From positions 1,718,501-1,782,500 of the forward strand of contig NW_018344001.1 in NCBI RefSeq assembly GCF_002099425.1: a DNA stretch of 64,000 nucleotides. Reading direction: 5' to 3'. The stretch is from Phascolarctos cinereus. Taxonomy: Eukaryota; Chordata; Mammalia; Diprotodontia; Phascolarctidae. The notes under the pieces were generated by a model. That model searched no databases, had not been told where the DNA came from, and saw only the letters and a program-made list of their open reading frames with translations. Position 1 is the first letter of the stretch. Each line of letters begins with the position of its first letter. This document shows, piece by piece, positions 59,010-64,000 of the stretch. Position numbers and translations under genes: made by a program.

Positions 59010-59800
59010 TGCAAACTGACAAATCCTGGAAGGTCCAGAGACTGGCAGAAATGAAATGTACACCACACAATCCTATTTAGTTGACTTCTTTAAGATTTCA
59101 GGGCACATAAACAGAAGCCACAAAAGGACAGGAACAGACTTATCCATAAAGATTGGAGTTAAAATTCTAATTTTAGGACAGAAGGTGAAATGGTCTGCCT
59201 TAGGTCGCACTGCTGCTGCAATGACCTTCTCAGTTTGAGGCATTTGAACGACGCAGCCCACGTTGTGTGGCCAATTAGTAAAAAAGAAAAAAAAATCATT
59301 CTAACTTTGGAAGGAAAAAAAGGGGGACAACCATTTTAATCTCCTTTTGGACTAGAGACCTTTTGTGCAGTAAAGTAGAAACAGTTCTTAAAATAAGCAA
59401 AGGTCCTGTTTGTCCTGATTTGCTTACAAGTAAATGTAAGCATCATTTACAGGGTCTTTCCTCTAAGATGTGACTGAAAATGCCAGCACTTTAATAATCA
59501 ATGGAATTCAAAGATCTTTGTAGAAAACACAGGCTTCTATTCATTCCGAAAGTTCAGTGCAAATGTATGCTGCCGTACCCTCCAGCAGCATCTTCCTTTA
59601 CTCAGAATATTTAGCTTTATTTCCAATTGCGTTTCCAAGCTTGATTTCAGTTGAGTAAACTTGGCTTTCTATATTGTGGAAACCAAGTACAAGATGAAAG
59701 TGCTTTATTGTTTGGATGATGTTGGAGACTGTAGCCAGTCTGTGTATTTATAAATATGTGTGTTGTATTTGTCAACAAAAATAAAGCTCGCTGTTCAAAA
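59010..59800 (+). other. Candidate terminal exon / 3' UTR with polyadenylation signal
   Basis: Unique, AT-rich, repeat-free sequence ends in AU-rich TATTTATAAATATG (about 59745-59758), TGTA-type motifs, a canonical AATAAA at 59780-59785, a CA cleavage candidate near 59796, and a downstream GT-rich segment (GGTCTTTATT). This is the best 3' end signature downstream of exon 2 and may be the 3' UTR of a distal PTGER3 isoform. No EP3 C-terminal tail is recognised directly upstream, so gene assignment is inference. Confidence 0.4.
59780..59785 (+). terminator. Canonical polyadenylation signal AATAAA
   Basis: AATAAA lies outside any recognised repeat, 10-20 nt before a CA dinucleotide and a downstream U/GU-rich element. 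This is a better context than the many repeat-borne AATAAA motifs of the window. Confidence 0.5.
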
Positions 59801-60119
59801 GTGCCCCTGGTCTTTATTTCCCCCATGCTGGCTTCTCTCAGCACCAAGCCGTGGTTTTAAGGGTTTTGCTCTAGTGAGACCCTAAATAGAGCATCACATC
59901 ATGGGAGAGCTGGGTGGGTGGGTGAGGGAGCCTTGGAGCTCGTGTAGTCCAGTCTTAACTTTTCCTTGTGTCTTGGGCCCTTTTGGCAGTCTGTTCAATC
60001 AGCCTGTTGACCCCTGCTTAGAATGTTTTTAAATGCATAAAATAAAATAAATAGGATTAACAAGGAAATAAATTATATTGGAATGCGGTTATCAAAATAC
60101 TAAACAAAAAATGGACTCC

Positions 60120-60480
60120 AAGTTAAGACTCCTTATTTCTAGTCTGATGCACTCATTTTACAGATGGAGAAACTGAGGTTCAGAGAGATCATTTGGCTTG
60201 TCTAAAGTCTAAGGACATCCATTATTCCCCTTCACTCACTTGGCAGTCTAGCCAGCTTGGCCAGCTCATCATTCCTTCCACAGGACATTCCATGTCTTAT
60301 CTCCAGGGCTTTCCCATCCCTGCAGTGCTCATCTCTACCCTCCTCATCTCTGCCCCTTAGAATCCCTGCTTTCCTCCAAAGCTTATTTCAAATGCTGCCT
60401 CCTGCAGAAGGTTTTCTTGATTTCCCCAGATGCTAGTGCCTTCCCCCTCAAATTTCCTTATATTTCATGTATCAGTATGG
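60120..60480. mobile_element. CORE-SINE piece and sense L2 3' region
   Basis: TCATTTTACAGATGGAGAAA at about 60150 (antisense SINE). L2 at about 60240-60480 (GCTTATTTCAAATGCTGCCT, CCAGATGCTAGTGCCTTCCC). Confidence 0.6.
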
Positions 60481-60489
60481 ATTATATGT

Positions 60490-62900
60490 ATGCATATAGA
60501 TATGCGCAAATATGAGATATAGCCCACTTTTTCTTATTTCGCTTTGCATCAGTTCATATAGGCCTGATTCTGTTTTCTGCAGCCACCCTCTTGTCATTTC
60601 TTATAGCACAACAATACTCCATCACAATCATATGCCACAACTTTGTCAGCCATTCCCCAATTGATAAATATCCTTTTGATTTCCAGTTCTTTGCTACCAC
60701 AAAAGAACTGACATAAGTATTTTTGCACATGTAGGTCCTTTTCCTTTTTCTTTGGTCTCTTTAAAGGGCTATAGACCTAGTAATGGTATTGCTGGACCAA
60801 AGGATGTGCGTAGTTTTATAGCCCTTTGGGCATAATCCCAAATTGCGCTCCACAGTGGTTGGACCAGTTCACTACTCCACCAACAACGTATTAATGTACT
60901 TATTTTCCCTCATCTTCTCTAGCTTCTGTCATTTCTGATAGCTGTGAGGTGGTGTTCTAATTCGCCTTTCTCTAATCAATAATGATTTGAGTCATTTTGT
61001 TTGTATGACTATAAATAGCTTTGATTTCTTCTTCTGAAAACTGCCTGTTCATACCCTTTGACTATTTATCAATTGGGCAATGGCTTTTATTTTCATAAGT
61101 TTGACTTAGTTCTCTACATATTTGAGAAATGAGGCCTTTATCAGAGAAATGCCATAAAATTTTTGATATGGTCCCTTTTAGTAAATGTAGTTTCCATGAT
61201 TATCTCTTTCAATTAGGTCAATTTTTGCTTTTGCTTTGTCTGAGATCATGATTGCCATCCCTGCCGTCTTCACTCCTGCTGAATCACAATAGATTTTGCT
61301 CCAGACCTTCGTTTCAAATCTGTGTGTCTTTCTGTCCCAAGTGTGTCTCTTGTACACAACCTATTGTTGGATTCTGGCTTCTAATCCATTCTGCTATTTG
61401 CTTCTATTTTGTGGCTGAGCTCATCCCATTCACAGTTATGATTGCTAACTTTGCATTTCCCTCCATTCTGTTGTTCCTCCCCAAACATCTGTCTAGCTTC
61501 CAACCACTGCTTCCCCCAATCCATCCTTTCCCTTATCCATCACCCTCCCCCTTTAGTTCTTATCCCCTTTTCTTCCTATCTTTCTATTGGATAAGATAGA
61601 TTTCTATACCCAACTGAGTGTGTATATAAATTCTTCCCTCTTTGAACCAATTCCAGTGAGAAACATTACTTGACACCTCCCTCCATTTTCCCTTCCACTA
61701 TAAAATTTTGTCTTGTATTCTTCCTGTATGTGAGAAAATTTGCCCCATTCTACCTCTCCCTTACCTTTCTCCAAGAGCATCCCCTTGCATCACCCCTAAT
61801 TGTTGTGTTTTTATTTTTAGAAATCATCCCAACATAATCGACTCTCCCCCATGTACTCTGTCCATACAGACTTCTTCCAACTGCTCTAATAATGATAATG
61901 TTAAGTTACAAGTATCATCTTGCTATGTAGGGATGAAAACAGGTTAACTTTATTGAACCCCTTGTTTCTTTCTTTCCTGTTTACCTCTTTATGCTCCTCT
62001 TGAGTCTTGTGTTTGAAAATCAAAATTTTCTATTCAGCTCTGGTCCTTTCATCAGGAATGTTTTAAAGTGCTCTATTTCATTGAATATCCACTTTCCCCC
62101 TCAATTTTGCTATGTCAGTTATTCTTGGTAGTAATCCTAGCTCCTTTGTCTTCTAGAATATCATATTCCAAGTCCTCTGCTCCTTTAATGTGGAAGCTTC
62201 TAAATCAATTGAGATTCTGACTGCGGCTCTACAATATTTGAATGGTTTCTTTCTGGCTGGTTGTAATATTTTCTTCTTGACCTGGGAGCTCTGGAACTTG
62301 GCTATAATATTCCTGGGAGTTTTCATTTTGGGATGTCTTTAGGAGATAATTGGTGGATTGTTTTACTTTCTATATTACCCTCAGGATCTAAGATATTGGG
62401 GCAATTTTCCTGGATAATTTCTCAAAATATGATATCTAGGCTCTTTTTTTTGATCACGCCTTCAGGTAGTCCAATAATTATTAAATTATCTCTCCTTGAT
62501 CTATTTTCTAGGTCAGCTGTTTTTCTGATGAGATGTCACATTTTCTTGTGTTTTTATCTCTTTTTTGCCTTGTTTTATTGTTTCTTGAAGTCTCATGGAG
62601 TCATTAGCTTCCATTTGCCCAATTCTAATCTATAAAAGATTATTTTCTTCAGTGAGCTTCTCTACCTCTTTTTCCATTTGAAAGCAATTCTTCTTTTAAA
62701 GGAGCTCTTCAGTTCTTTGTGCCTCTTTAAACATTTGGCCAATTCTGTTTTTCAAGGTGTTATTTTCTTCAATATCTTTTTTGTGCCTCTTTTACCAAGC
62801 CATTAATTCTCTTTCCATAATTGTCTTGTATCACTCGTTTTTTCCCCCATTTTTCCTCTATCGTTCTGATCTCTTTCTTTAGCTCTTCCCCTCCCCAGTT
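60490..62900 (-). mobile_element. Internally deleted L1 with ORF1 and both ends of ORF2, antisense
   Basis: Read on the minus strand, 62890-61960 gives ORF1: coiled coil (LKNRIGQMFKEAQRTEELL), EIIQENCPNILDPEGNI, and C-terminal FLMKGPELNRKF. An inter-ORF region follows. About 61320-61200 resembles the ORF2 endonuclease start (VWSKIY and AGMAIMISDK). About 61190-60490 is the ORF2 C-terminus and 3' region. Roughly the middle of ORF2 is absent and stops break all frames. It is 5' truncated, dead, and carries no visible target-site duplication. Confidence 0.8.
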
Positions 62901-63054
62901 GCCTCTCAACCGTTGGACACCAGACATTTGTTGAGCACACATGCCACACCGGTAAAGGCACAGGGTTAAAAATCTTTGTACCTGTGCTGCCTGCCTCTAG
63001 TTCATAAAAGCTCGGCCTGGTTTTGGTAGGAAGCTTGATGGAAGGGAGCCCAAT

Positions 63055-63260
63055 GCTTGTGGAATCATTGGTCACGAATTCTAGTCCTGCCCTTTTCTAG
63101 TTGTGTGACCCAGTAGAAGTTTTCTGACCTCTTTGAGCTTTAGTTTCCTCAACTTTAAAATGGATATAATGATGTGTTTATGGTGTTCATCCCTGAGTAG
63201 TTGTGAAAAAAAGGTTTTATAAACTGTAAAACACTATGTAAATATGAGTTGTCACCATTT
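63055..63260 (+). mobile_element. MIR SINE, sense
   Basis: TAGTTGTGTGACCCAGTAGA, TTAGTTTCCTCAACTTTAAA and GTAAAACACTATGTAAATAT. Confidence 0.7.
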
Positions 63261-63269
63261 AACTTAAAG

Positions 63270-64000
63270 GGACTCTGGTTTCAATAGTGTGGGAGCTGTT
63301 GACAGCTTTCAATTCTTTCATGGTTCAACAGGTGTTCTTTGAGAGTTAATGTGGCTAAAACAATTCACCAGCTAGTCTACTGGTGAGCGTCTCAGCCTTA
63401 GCTAGGTTTAGTTCATCCCCAGAATGTACTGGAGGCCTTTCTAACTTTCTAGGATCCAGTAGAGGTTGCATATGGCTGACATACACTCTGATCCAGGATC
63501 ACCTTCACACCACAGTGAAGATGCAAGTAGGACTGCAGGGTAGTTGTGTTATCATCATCATTATCCTTACCTCTGTAATTATTATTTTGGAGTAGATCTG
63601 GGCTTTAGGGCTCAGGAAAGCTAGGCTTATTCTAATGTCTTTCCTATTTTCCCTTAGTCTTAATTAAAGTTGCTTGGAATATTTATGAAAGGCTTCATGT
63701 TGACCTGGCTTTCCAGCAGTGATTAGAGAGTTACAATCTTCTTTAGACCAGAACCATGTCTTCTGGACTTTTCCTCCAGAGTCCAGAGTCTCTGCAAACC
63801 ATTGAAACCTGGAGTTGAGGGCTACAGAAATGTCCAAAGCTAGTACACAAGCTTTATATGCTTATATATGCTACATAAGCAGAGGAAATGGAAGTCACAT
63901 ATCACAAGATGATAGCCACCAGAACAACAGCCTGATGGTTTAAAGCAATAAAATGTCCTGCTATGTTATTATAGCAAGGAATGGAGAACCTGCTAGGTCT
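63270..64000. other. Window end, nothing recognised
   Basis: No repeat or gene identified in the last 0.7 kb. Confidence 0.4.

Noticed and set aside
61252-61599. 115-codon hydrophobic ORF
   Set aside because: Reads the reverse strand of an L1 inter-ORF/ORF2 region.
48928-64000. Other known EP3 tails (IRYHTN..., EEFWGN, MRKRRLREQ types)
   Set aside because: Scanned downstream of exon 2 by eye without a credible match next to an acceptor. They are probably beyond the window, or too diverged to see.
1-64000. Retroviral or LTR elements, CRISPR-like arrays, tRNA genes
   Set aside because: No LTR pairs, primer-binding sites, gag/pol-like frames, spaced direct repeats or intact tRNA genes were recognised. 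tRNA-like sequence is confined to SINE heads.

Overview
The window is nuclear DNA from a marsupial, most likely an Australian (australidelphian) one. It is dense in MIR, CORE-SINE, L2 and CR1 copies, in tRNA-derived SINEs whose body reads GGGGCAGCTAGGTGGCGCAG, in Mar1-like SINEs ending in a CAACAACA-type tail, and in marsupial-type L1. The lineage call rests on remembered repeat sequences, not on a search.

The one intact protein-coding gene recognised is PTGER3 (prostaglandin E2 receptor EP3), on the + strand. Positions 1-9470 are the 5' flank, tiled with old SINE and L2 copies. A GC-rich CpG-island promoter and 5' UTR lie at about 9470-9984. Exon 1 (coding 9985-10890) encodes TM1 to mid-TM6. 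Intron 1 (10891-48738, 37.8 kb) is mostly repeats. Exon 2 (48739-49017) encodes the end of TM6, TM7 and, by read-through of an internal donor, the 29-residue tail of the human EP3-II / mouse EP3-gamma type. The assembled reading frame is 394 codons. The other known EP3 C-terminal exons were not found. A unique stretch with a good polyadenylation signal near 59780 may be a downstream terminal exon.

Intron 1 also holds a minus-strand retropseudogene of neurensin-1 (NRSN1, about 21130-21690). It further contains a polypurine and a polypyrimidine block in inverted orientation, a locally duplicated MIR, two hAT-type DNA transposon fossils, and several L1 3' ends. Nearly all L1 pieces in the window are antisense to PTGER3. 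The distal part (49.0-64 kb) has pyrimidine-rich satellite sequence, more SINE/L2/L1, a repeat-poor AT-rich block at 57.36-58.02 kb, and a 2.4 kb internally deleted L1 at 60.5-62.9 kb.

No tRNA or rRNA gene, CRISPR array, or recognisable retrovirus or LTR element was seen. The GC-rich long ORFs antisense to exon 1 are coding shadows. No clearly novel system was found. The most interesting items are a strong-Kozak upstream ORF whose stop overlaps the PTGER3 start codon, the dual coding/intronic EP3 tail, the NRSN1 retrocopy, and the candidate distal 3' exon.
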